A stretch of 5,394 nucleotides of DNA, taken from the NCBI GenBank assembly GCA_030619095.1, contig JAUXCB010000122.1, forward strand, positions 1 to 5,394. Direction: 5' to 3'. Source of the DNA: Verrucomicrobiota bacterium. Its GTDB lineage: Bacteria; Verrucomicrobiota; Kiritimatiellia; Kiritimatiellales; Tichowtungiaceae. The position numbers and the translations under genes are program-made. Shown here in pieces: positions 1-5,000 of this stretch. Each line of letters begins with the position of its first letter. Position 1 is the first letter of the stretch. The notes below the pieces were generated by a model. That model was given only the letters and a program-made list of their open reading frames with translations. It had not been told where the DNA came from and made no database searches.

Positions 1-5
1 CCGAC

Positions 6-515
6 ATGGCTGAAACAATCGAGTGTACGCCGGATCAAAAGAAAAAACTGGGAATTGGAGCCAAATGGGCGATCGGTTGTGGTAGCGGCTGCCTGACACT
101 GATCGTCATCGGAATCGCTCTTCTCATTGCCGGAACCGTGTTCGTCAAAAAGACCATTACGAAATACGAAACAGAACTCAAAGGGCTCGGCTTCGAAACC
201 GTGGTTTCCGGTTCGGCGGTAGATGTCACAGAACCCATCCGCACACCAACGATTTTTAAAGGGCTGGCGGTGCGAATCATGACGGACAGCGAAACCGATG
301 TGGCTGTGCTTGCACAGATGTGCGAAATCCACGGAACCATTCAGGGAACTCTCTATTTTCGCGGGCAGATTCTGACGCTCCAACCGGGGTCCAAGGTGCT
401 CGGCGGAATCGATATTCAAGCACAGGTCCTTCAGAATCTGGGGGAGGTGTCTGGGGAAATAACCGGAACGTACCAGTCGATCCCCACACCGGCATGCAGT
501 GCACCCGTCGAGTAG
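6..515 (+). CDS. Membrane-anchored protein with bactofilin-like beta-repeat tail
   Basis: I do not recognise a named gene; the 169-residue product has a clear layout. A charged N-terminus (KKK at 12-14) leads into one hydrophobic segment at about 21-47, followed by KK at 48-49. Residues 106-157 form three short glycine-punctuated beta repeats (HGTIQGTLYFRGQ, then LQPGSKVLGGIDIQ, then GEVSGEITGTYQ). This rhythm is typical of bactofilins (polymer-forming cytoskeletal proteins), although a full bactofilin domain is longer. By inference it is an inner-membrane protein with a small beta-helical domain; lysines on both sides of the helix leave topology open. The ATG at position 6 is the first visible in-frame start, but only 5 bases precede it, so neither its ribosome-binding site nor a longer N-terminus can be excluded. 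Cysteines 25 and 29 do not form a convincing lipobox. It converges on hisC. Confidence 0.72.
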   Translation: MAETIECTPDQKKKLGIGAKWAIGCGSGCLTLIVIGIALLIAGTVFVKKTITKYETELKGLGFETVVSGSAVDVTEPIRTPTIFKGLAVRIMTDSETDVAVLAQMCEIHGTIQGTLYFRGQILTLQPGSKVLGGIDIQAQVLQNLGEVSGEITGTYQSIPTPACSAPVE

Positions 516-524
516 ATAGTCAGA

Positions 525-1613
525 TTATAAAACCTCTTTGAGGGCGAGGAGGACGGCTTCGTTCTGTTCAGGCGTGCCAATGGTGATTCGAATCCAGTCG
601 GGCAATCCATAGCCATCCATTGGCCGGACAATGACTTTTCGTTTTTGCAGTTCGCTGAATACCGCGCGGCCATGACCAGTTTTGACGAGGATAAAGTTGG
701 CGAACGACGGCAGGAATTCTACCCCAAGCAGTGAAAGTTTTTCGGCGAAAAGTTCCAACCCCTGGAAAACCATATCGCGGGTGCGTTCGATGTGCTCATG
801 GTCATCGAGCGCGGCCCGTGCGGCGGCAAGTGCCATGGCGTTGACGTTGAATGGTTGGCGGGCGTGATTGAGCAACGTGATCAGTTTTTCGTGCGCGATG
901 CCGTAGCCGAGCCGAAGCCCGGCCAGGCCGTAAGCCTTGGAGAAGGTGCGCAGAACGATGATATTTTCCCGGTCCGCGCGAATGTGTTTCAGGATGTCCG
1001 CCTTGGCCTCGTCGGGAACGAGTTCAAAATAGGCTTCGTCAAAGACAGCCAGAACAGGGTCCGGAAGCTTTTCCAGAAACGCCTCGATCTCTTCGGGCCT
1101 GTTGAGCGTGCCGGTCGGGTTGTTGGGATTGCAAACAACAATCATGCGGGTTTCGGGCGTGACAGCCGCAAGCATGGCATCGAGGTCATGCGTAAAGTTT
1201 TTCATCGGCGCGACAATCGCCTCGGCGTTGAAAAGCGCGGCGACAAGGCGGTAGACGACAAAGGCGCACTCGCTCATCACCAGGTTGGCACCGGGCTGAA
1301 GAAAGACATGGCCGAGAAATTCGATCAGCTCGTTACTACCGTTACCGAGGATGAGATTCCCGGGCTTCACACCGAGTTTATTGGCAAGTTTTTGCTTCAG
1401 GTAAAATCCACCACCATCGGGATAACGGTGCATTTCGCCTGCGGCGGCACCCATCGCCTCGACGGCCTTCGGGGACGGGCCGAGTTCGTTTTCGTTCGAA
1501 GCGACCTTGATGATCTCCGCCGCATCCGCAAAACCCAGCTCGCGCGCGACCTCTTCAATCGGCTTGCCCGGCTCGTAGACCGGCACACTGGAGATCCATT
1601 CGTTCGCTTTCAT
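525..1613 (-). CDS. hisC: Histidinol-phosphate / aromatic aminotransferase (HisC family)
   Basis: This is a 362-residue class I/II PLP-dependent aminotransferase of normal HisC length. Visible signatures are SNENELGPSP (39-48), the GNGSNELI cofactor-phosphate loop (90-97), NPNNPTG (162-168, cofactor-contacting Asn165), DEAY (192-195), the Schiff-base lysine Lys226 in TFSKAYGLAGLRLGYG, Arg234 in that motif, and C-terminal Arg330 and Arg342 (WIRITIG), the latter the usual substrate-carboxylate arginine. HisC enzymes convert imidazole-acetol phosphate to histidinol phosphate using glutamate, but many family members also transaminate phenylpyruvate or hydroxyphenylpyruvate. No his gene is nearby and pheA lies directly upstream, so a role in the last step of phenylalanine synthesis is a reasonable inference; sequence alone cannot decide. 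The start is an ATG preceded by GAGGGG with a 6-nt spacer. It is separated from pheA by a 99-bp gap holding two hairpins. Its stop lies 9 bp from the stop of the convergent gene. Confidence 0.93.
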   Translation of the reverse strand: MKANEWISSVPVYEPGKPIEEVARELGFADAAEIIKVASNENELGPSPKAVEAMGAAAGEMHRYPDGGGFYLKQKLANKLGVKPGNLILGNGSNELIEFLGHVFLQPGANLVMSECAFVVYRLVAALFNAEAIVAPMKNFTHDLDAMLAAVTPETRMIVVCNPNNPTGTLNRPEEIEAFLEKLPDPVLAVFDEAYFELVPDEAKADILKHIRADRENIIVLRTFSKAYGLAGLRLGYGIAHEKLITLLNHARQPFNVNAMALAAARAALDDHEHIERTRDMVFQGLELFAEKLSLLGVEFLPSFANFILVKTGHGRAVFSELQKRKVIVRPMDGYGLPDWIRITIGTPEQNEAVLLALKEVL

Positions 1614-1619
1614 TAGTCA

Positions 1620-1625
1620 CCCCTC
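1620..1625 (-). promoter_or_regulatory. Ribosome binding site of hisC, 4 nt from a hairpin
   Basis: On the minus strand GAGGGG stands 6 nt before the hisC ATG. A stable 7-bp hairpin (1630-1650) ends only 4 nt upstream of it. The GGGGT at 1623-1619 can also pair with ACCCC at 1637-1633, inside that hairpin, giving a 5-bp alternative that would hide the site. The site itself is seen directly; any regulatory effect is inference. Confidence 0.7.
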
Positions 1626-1629
1626 GAAT

Positions 1630-1656
1630 GGCGGGGTCCAGGCCCCCGCCCTACAG
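1630..1656 (-). repeat. REP-like unit B (CTGTAG foot, GGCGGGG stem)
   Basis: On the minus strand CTGTAG (1656-1651) is followed by GGCGGGG (1650-1644), loop GCCTGGA (1643-1637) and CCCCGCC (1636-1630), a perfect 7-bp GC stem. In the pheA-hisC transcript this unit appears in the sense orientation, just before the hisC ribosome binding site. Confidence 0.65.
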
Positions 1657-1671
1657 TCATAGTTCGATATT

Positions 1672-1696
1672 CTGTAGCCGAGGGCCGAGACCTCGG
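1672..1696 (+). repeat. REP-like unit A (CTGTAG foot, CCGAGG stem)
   Basis: On the plus strand CTGTAG (1672-1677) is followed by CCGAGG (1678-1683), loop GCCGAGA (1684-1690) and CCTCGG (1691-1696), a perfect 6-bp stem. It is oriented opposite to unit B. Part of it, CCGAGGGCCGA (1678-1688), is also complementary at 10 of 11 positions to TCGGCTCTCGG at 1720-1730, within the last codons of pheA, so more than one fold is possible in the transcript. Confidence 0.62.
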
Positions 1697-1712
1697 TGAT
1701 CCTGCCAGTACA

Positions 1713-2777
1713 TTATACTTCGGCTCTCGGATAGGAACCGAGCACACTGAGAACCGCGCAGTGCTCTTCAAGCTCTTTGAGTGCAGTCTGAACATGCGGA
1801 TCGGCGGCGTGACCTTCGAAATCAATAAAGAAAACATACTCCCACACCTTGTCGCCGCTGGGGCGCGACTCGATTTTACTCATATTAATGCCGTTGTTCT
1901 TGAGCGTGTCCAACGCATTGTGCAGTGCGCCGACCCGATCCTTGATCCCGAAGTAGATGGAGGTTTTATCCTCCCCGGTCGGATCGGAGCCTGTGCGCCC
2001 GATGACAAGAAATCGGGTGGTATTGCCCCGGATGTCCTGAATATTCTCGGCGAGAAGATCAAGGTCGTAGAGTTCGGCGGCGAAGCGGCTGGCCACGGCG
2101 GCAGAGTCGCTGTCAGCCGCCATTTCTGCGGCCAGTGTGGTGCTGTTGACGGCATCAAACTCAATGCCGGACATGTTGGCGTTGAGCCAGCGGCGGCACT
2201 GTCCGAGCGCCTCCTGTTTGCTGCAGATGCGGGTGACCTTTTCCCTCGGCACCGAGGCCATCAGGCAAAGAGAGATGGGAAGATAGATCTCTGCACAGAT
2301 CTTCAGGGTGGTTCCGGTGAATTGGTCAAAGGTATGCGTTACAGCACCCTCGGTCGAGTTTTCGATCGGGACAACCCCGTAGTCGGCATTCCCGTTTTCG
2401 ACTGCGGCAAAGACATCCGCAATGGTGCCAGAGGGATGATACTCAACACTGGCTCCGAACTTGGAGCGCGCGGCCTGATGGGTGAAGGTGGCGGGTGGGC
2501 CGAGGTAGGCAATTTTCAGCTCACTCTCCAACGCGAGGGCGGCCGACATAATTTCACGATAGATGGCACGAACCGCATCCGAAGGAAGCGAGCCGCCTTC
2601 ATTCAGGGCACTGACCCGGTCGAACACCGCTTTTTCGCGGGCAGGCACATAGATTTCCCCGCCCTGCTCTTTTTTTGTTTTCCCAATTTCGAGAGCGACA
2701 TCCACCCGCTCATTGAGCAGTTTAATCAGCTTTTCATCGAGATGATCAATCTGTTTCCTCAGTTTATCCAGACTCAT
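1713..2777 (-). CDS. pheA: Bifunctional chorismate mutase / prephenate dehydratase
   Basis: This cytoplasmic P-protein of phenylalanine synthesis converts chorismate to prephenate and then to phenylpyruvate. Its 354 residues carry three domains. The AroQ chorismate mutase (about 1-85) has Arg7, Arg24, Lys35, Arg47 and Glu48 at the positions of E. coli Arg11, Arg28, Lys39, Arg51 and Glu52. The position of E. coli Gln88 is Glu84, within IMSAALALE. The prephenate dehydratase domain (about 88-262) shows AYLGPPATFTHQAA, YGVVPIENSTEGAV (133-146) and the catalytic-threonine motif TRF (Thr254). The ACT domain (about 271-350) has GALH (283-286) and ESRP (303-306), the phenylalanine-binding motifs, so feedback inhibition by phenylalanine is expected. 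The protein ends in the family-typical GSYPRA plus two residues. The ATG has GGAGGA 5 nt upstream, inside the end of scpB, with a 14-bp overlap. hisC downstream could supply the final transamination. Confidence 0.97.
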   Translation of the reverse strand: MSLDKLRKQIDHLDEKLIKLLNERVDVALEIGKTKKEQGGEIYVPAREKAVFDRVSALNEGGSLPSDAVRAIYREIMSAALALESELKIAYLGPPATFTHQAARSKFGASVEYHPSGTIADVFAAVENGNADYGVVPIENSTEGAVTHTFDQFTGTTLKICAEIYLPISLCLMASVPREKVTRICSKQEALGQCRRWLNANMSGIEFDAVNSTTLAAEMAADSDSAAVASRFAAELYDLDLLAENIQDIRGNTTRFLVIGRTGSDPTGEDKTSIYFGIKDRVGALHNALDTLKNNGINMSKIESRPSGDKVWEYVFFIDFEGHAADPHVQTALKELEEHCAVLSVLGSYPRAEV

Positions 2778-3450
2778 AGTCGTCCTCCGTTGCGGCTGTT
2801 TCTGCCCGCTGTTCTAGCTCTTTTTCCATTTCGGGGAAAGGTTTTGTATGACTGGCTTTATCCTCGTCGAGCTCCATGCGTTTCAGCTCATCCATGCCGG
2901 GCATCTCTTCGAGGCTCTTGAGCCCAAAGTGCTCCAGAAAGCGCTGCGTGGTTCCGAACAGCCAGGGGCGACCGGGCAGCTCACTACGGGACACCACTTT
3001 GACTAACTGCATTTCAACCAGATTCCGAAGGACATGATCGACGGCGACGCCACGAACGGATTCAATTTCCGAGCGGAGAACCGGCTGCCGATAGGCAACG
3101 ATGGCAAGGGTTTCGAGAGCGGGTTTGGACAACTTGGTGCTGCGATCCTTATCGAGGAACGTGCGCACCCACGGCCCGCAATGGATTTCGTTCTGCAGGC
3201 GGAACCCGCCTGCCACTTCCGCAACCAAGAGACCGCTGCACCCCTGCTGGAGTTCCACTTTCAACTCAACGAGTGCGGCCAGAATCTCTTTTTCTTTCAG
3301 GCTGGCAAACTGCTCGTAGAGGCCACCGTAGTTTTCACCGGCATCCAGCAGTGTTTTCCGGATTTCCTTCGCCGTCACCGGCTTTTTGGCCGCAAACAGC
3401 AGTGAGCCGATAATTTCTTTCAATTCGGGAAGCTGGTTGATCTCGCTCAT
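2764..3450 (-). CDS. scpB: Segregation and condensation protein B
   Basis: ScpB dimers bind the kleisin ScpA and complete the SMC-ScpAB complex, which compacts and segregates the chromosome. The 228-residue protein has two winged-helix domains. The first (about 8-100) starts ELKEIIGSLLFAAKKPVTAKEI. The second (about 106-175) contains LSKPALETLAIVAYRQPVLRSEIESVRG and GRPWLFGTTQRFLEHFGLKSLEEMPG, both highly characteristic of the family. Residues about 36-54 look like an extra stretch in the first domain compared with compact ScpBs. The last 40 or so residues are a charged, probably disordered tail. It starts at an ATG overlapping the scpA stop (ATGA), with GAGG 4 nt upstream, and overlaps pheA by 14 bp at its end. 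Translational coupling along scpA-scpB-pheA is likely. Confidence 0.96.
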   Translation of the reverse strand: MSEINQLPELKEIIGSLLFAAKKPVTAKEIRKTLLDAGENYGGLYEQFASLKEKEILAALVELKVELQQGCSGLLVAEVAGGFRLQNEIHCGPWVRTFLDKDRSTKLSKPALETLAIVAYRQPVLRSEIESVRGVAVDHVLRNLVEMQLVKVVSRSELPGRPWLFGTTQRFLEHFGLKSLEEMPGMDELKRMELDEDKASHTKPFPEMEKELEQRAETAATEDDYESG

Positions 3451-4226
3451 AGTTCCTCATCCTCTCTCAAAAAGGGTTCCCCCTCCTCCTCGCCGGTCTG
3501 CTCGATAACAATCTCATCAAAATGGCTGTCTTGACGGGCAACAAGCCGGTTGAGCTTGATGAGCTCGAGTACCGCCAGAAAGGTGCAGACGATCTCCTGC
3601 CGCGAGTGCATCCCCATGAAAAGACGACCGAGCGAAACCGACCGACCCTGCCCGGTCATCTCCAGCAGCACATCTACCTTGTCGCCGACCGTAAACTGTT
3701 CGGCAAAAATTTCCTGCAGTTCCTCGTCGGGCGCACGATCCAGTGCTTGGTTGAGCGCGCTGATCAGGTCAAAAATTCCGACATCCTGAATGCCGATATC
3801 CGGGCCCATGCCCAGCTCAACGTGCTCTCCTTCGCGACTAAAAACATTTTCCTGTTCCTCTTCCAGCACTTCGAGAAAGCCTGCGGCATCCTTGAATTTT
3901 TTATATTCGACCAGTTGGCGCACCAGATCCCAGCGGGGATCGTCCTCATCTTCTTCTTCGACCGGCCCGCGGTCTTCATCCGGAAGCAACATCCGGCTTT
4001 TAATCACCATCAGCGTGGCGGCCATCACGATGAAGTCCCCGGCGATCTCCAGGTTGAGGATTTTCATCAGATCGAGATACTCCATATACTGGGTCGTAAT
4101 ACGACCAATGGGAATATCACAAATTTCGAGCTCATCCTTTTTGATGAGATAGAGCAGCAGATCGAGTGGCCCTTCAAAGACCTCGAGGTTTACTTTATAT
4201 TCTTCGTTCGGGAGCAAGTCAGCCAT
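3447..4226 (-). CDS. scpA: Segregation and condensation protein A (kleisin)
   Basis: ScpA is the kleisin subunit that bridges the SMC heads and binds ScpB. The 259-residue protein shows the family N-terminus YKVNLEVFEGPLDLLLYLI followed by KKDELEICDIPIGRITTQYMEYL (10-51), then the conserved helix LEIAGDFIVMAATLMVIKSRMLLP (59-82). A very acidic linker follows (about 83-97). The C-terminal winged helix (about 208-243) contains EIVCTFLAVLELIKLNRL. The start is the only sensible one: an in-frame TGA lies 9 nt upstream of the ATG, the core domain begins at residue 10, and no later Met precedes residue 48. Unlike scpB, pheA and hisC, it has no recognisable Shine-Dalgarno sequence; the preceding bases are ACCCCTGAATAACTATC. 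The toxin gene stops 5 nt upstream, so translation may depend on ribosomes terminating there. Confidence 0.96.
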   Translation of the reverse strand: MADLLPNEEYKVNLEVFEGPLDLLLYLIKKDELEICDIPIGRITTQYMEYLDLMKILNLEIAGDFIVMAATLMVIKSRMLLPDEDRGPVEEEDEDDPRWDLVRQLVEYKKFKDAAGFLEVLEEEQENVFSREGEHVELGMGPDIGIQDVGIFDLISALNQALDRAPDEELQEIFAEQFTVGDKVDVLLEMTGQGRSVSLGRLFMGMHSRQEIVCTFLAVLELIKLNRLVARQDSHFDEIVIEQTGEEEGEPFLREDEEL

Positions 4227-4231
4227 GATAG

Positions 4232-4627
4232 TTATTCAGGGGTAATAAGTTGAAGTCCGCTAATTTTTTCAAAATGTCTGTCGCGGCTGACCAGTGGAAC
4301 TTTTTCCGCACAAGCCGCAGCCGCAATCCAAACATCGTTGGTTGGCAACGGCGTTCCATTCCGCCGAAGTGATGTCATCAGCAGGGCATAGTACTCGGAT
4401 GTTGATCTGGATACGCAGGAAAGTTTCACAAAATCACGGCTTAAAAAGCGATCCAGTTGCACGCGATTCTCTGCTTCTTTTGATCCATACGCAAACCCAT
4501 ACAGAAGCTCGCCCAGAACTGTTACGGGAAGAAGAATACGATCAAAAAATTCCAACTGAGTCTCTACAGACCGACTTCCATTCATCAGATCCGTATAGAT
4601 ATTTGTATCAATAACTGCCCGCTTCAC
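4232..4627 (-). CDS. vapC: PIN-domain ribonuclease toxin, VapC-like
   Basis: This is the toxin of a type II toxin-antitoxin module; VapC-like PIN proteins are Mg-dependent RNases, often cutting tRNA or rRNA. With the start used here it has 131 residues. The four acidic residues of a PIN active site are all visible: Asp7 (VIDTN), Glu40 (TVLGELLYG), Asp98 (PTNDVWIAA) and Asp116 (VSRDRHF). The gene therefore looks intact. Two GTG starts are possible. The upstream one (4633) lies only 2 nt from the GGAG at 4639-4636. The one at 4627 has an 8-nt spacer and forms a GTGA overlap with the antitoxin stop, so it is preferred. The RNA target cannot be predicted. Its TAA stop is 5 nt before scpA. Base composition is lower in GC than in neighbouring housekeeping genes, as expected of an acquired module. 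Confidence 0.9.
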   Translation of the reverse strand: MKRAVIDTNIYTDLMNGSRSVETQLEFFDRILLPVTVLGELLYGFAYGSKEAENRVQLDRFLSRDFVKLSCVSRSTSEYYALLMTSLRRNGTPLPTNDVWIAAAACAEKVPLVSRDRHFEKISGLQLITPE

Positions 4628-4935
4628 TCCCACATCTCCGAGTCAATAACACGCAAGCTGTTCACAGCTTCTGTAACTTTCCGATACTCTTCATCATCCC
4701 AGGTTCCAAAAAACTCAGAAAAATCAATCTTCGTCTTTTTCTTCGCTTTCTCCTTTACTGCATACTCGATCATCGCAGGTTCATTCACGGCATCTGGGTG
4801 TTTCTCAATAGCCGTCAGCCGGGCAATCTTTTTACCGGCGCGCTCAATGATTACATCCTCATGACGAATGGATACAATATTGAGCAATTCTCCAAGATTT
4901 TGACGCGCTTTGACCGCTGAAACAGTAATACTCAT
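4624..4935 (-). CDS. Phd/YefM-family antitoxin
   Basis: This 103-residue protein is the likely antitoxin of the PIN toxin encoded next. Residues 1-44 fit the Phd/YefM DNA-binding fold: ITVSAVKARQNLGELLNIV, then DVIIERAGKKIARLTAIE. Proteins of this kind dimerise, bind palindromes in their own promoter and neutralise the toxin with a C-terminal tail. Here the tail is residues about 68-103, rich in acidic and aromatic residues (FSEFFGTWDDEEY, then the terminal SEMWE). A lysine-rich linker lies at 61-69. The ATG has a strong GGAGG 9 nt upstream. The gene ends in a GTGA overlap with the preferred toxin start. A sigma70-type promoter and two ATGATCAT palindromes lie directly upstream, consistent with autorepression, which is inferred from family behaviour. 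Confidence 0.9.
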   Translation of the reverse strand: MSITVSAVKARQNLGELLNIVSIRHEDVIIERAGKKIARLTAIEKHPDAVNEPAMIEYAVKEKAKKKTKIDFSEFFGTWDDEEYRKVTEAVNSLRVIDSEMWE

Positions 4936-4944
4936 GACAGTGCA

Positions 4945-4949
4945 CCTCC
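4945..4949 (-). promoter_or_regulatory. Ribosome binding site of the antitoxin gene
   Basis: GGAGG on the minus strand, within TGGAGGTG, stands 9 nt before the antitoxin ATG. It is among the strongest Shine-Dalgarno matches in the window. The toxin's site is weaker (GGAG, and a GTG start), as expected if antitoxin is made in excess. Confidence 0.75.
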
Positions 4950-4959
4950 AAGCGGATTA

Positions 4960-4987
4960 ACCATATCAGTCAGTATGATCATGTCAA
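4960..4987 (-). promoter_or_regulatory. Sigma70-type promoter of the toxin-antitoxin pair
   Basis: On the minus strand a perfect -35 hexamer TTGACA (4987-4982) is followed after 16 nt by TATGGT (4965-4960), a 4-of-6 match to the -10 consensus. Transcription would start near 4953, leaving a short leader that contains the GGAGG site. One ATGATCAT palindrome covers the start of the spacer, where a bound repressor would block polymerase. The call rests on consensus matching and position only. Confidence 0.6.
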
Positions 4988-5000
4988 CCATTATGATCAT
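4975..5000. promoter_or_regulatory. Paired palindromic operator sites (2 x ATGATCAT)
   Basis: The perfect 8-bp palindrome ATGATCAT occurs at 4975-4982 and again at 4993-5000, 18 bp centre to centre. Each copy is preceded by T on the plus strand. One site overlaps the end of the -35 box and the spacer of the promoter; the other lies just upstream of the -35 and covers the trpS stop codon (4997-4999). Paired palindromes in the promoter are typical of Phd/YefM antitoxin autoregulation. The sequence is seen directly; the binding role is inferred. Confidence 0.65.

Larger units (their letters stand above)
1630..1696. repeat. Inverted pair of REP-like hairpins between pheA and hisC
   Basis: Two hairpins stand head to head around a 15-nt AT-rich centre (1657-1671). 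Reading outward from the centre, each begins with CTGTAG, continues into a perfect stem of 7 or 6 bp, and has a 7-nt loop. The loops, GCCTGGA and GCCGAGA, agree at 5 of 7 positions although the stems differ. The two CTGTAG/CTACAG feet are themselves an inverted repeat that could pair. REP elements have a GTAG foot at the 5' side of a hairpin and often occur as inverted pairs (BIMEs). No RAYT transposase gene is present in the window. No T-tract follows either hairpin, so a simple rho-independent terminator is unlikely. Family membership is inferred from architecture; copy number cannot be seen here. Confidence 0.68.

Noticed and set aside
534..544. Small inverted repeat CCTC-TTT-GAGG near the end of hisC as a terminator
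   Set aside because: The stem is only 4 bp, it lies inside the hisC coding sequence and no T-tract follows on either strand.
792..1616. Long plus-strand open frame of 274 codons antisense to hisC
   Set aside because: It lies entirely within hisC, whose product has full family motifs; the plus-strand translation shows no recognisable domain and is a frame shadow.
1630..1696. The pheA-hisC hairpins as a rho-independent terminator or T-box/Phe leader
   Set aside because: No run of T follows either hairpin on either strand, no short leader ORF with repeated Phe codons is present, and no T-box sequence is recognisable. The shared GTAG feet and loops fit a repeat pair better.
1761..2921. Long plus-strand open frame of 386 codons antisense to pheA and scpB
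   Set aside because: It is opposite two well-supported genes, spans their overlap and has no recognisable motifs; a shadow of moderately GC-rich coding sequence.
3522..4253. Plus-strand open frame of 243 codons antisense to scpA
   Set aside because: scpA is unambiguous; the antisense translation is low in sense-like features and has no visible ribosome binding support.
4963..4976. ATATCAGTCAGTAT upstream of the antitoxin as an extra operator
   Set aside because: It is a short CAGT direct repeat and not a clean palindrome, and it differs from the ATGATCAT pair; too weak to list.
4224..5000. Target-site duplication flanking the toxin-antitoxin pair
   Set aside because: Only trivial shared words such as ATCAT occur at the two ends; no convincing direct repeat or transposon end is visible, so the mode of insertion is unresolved.
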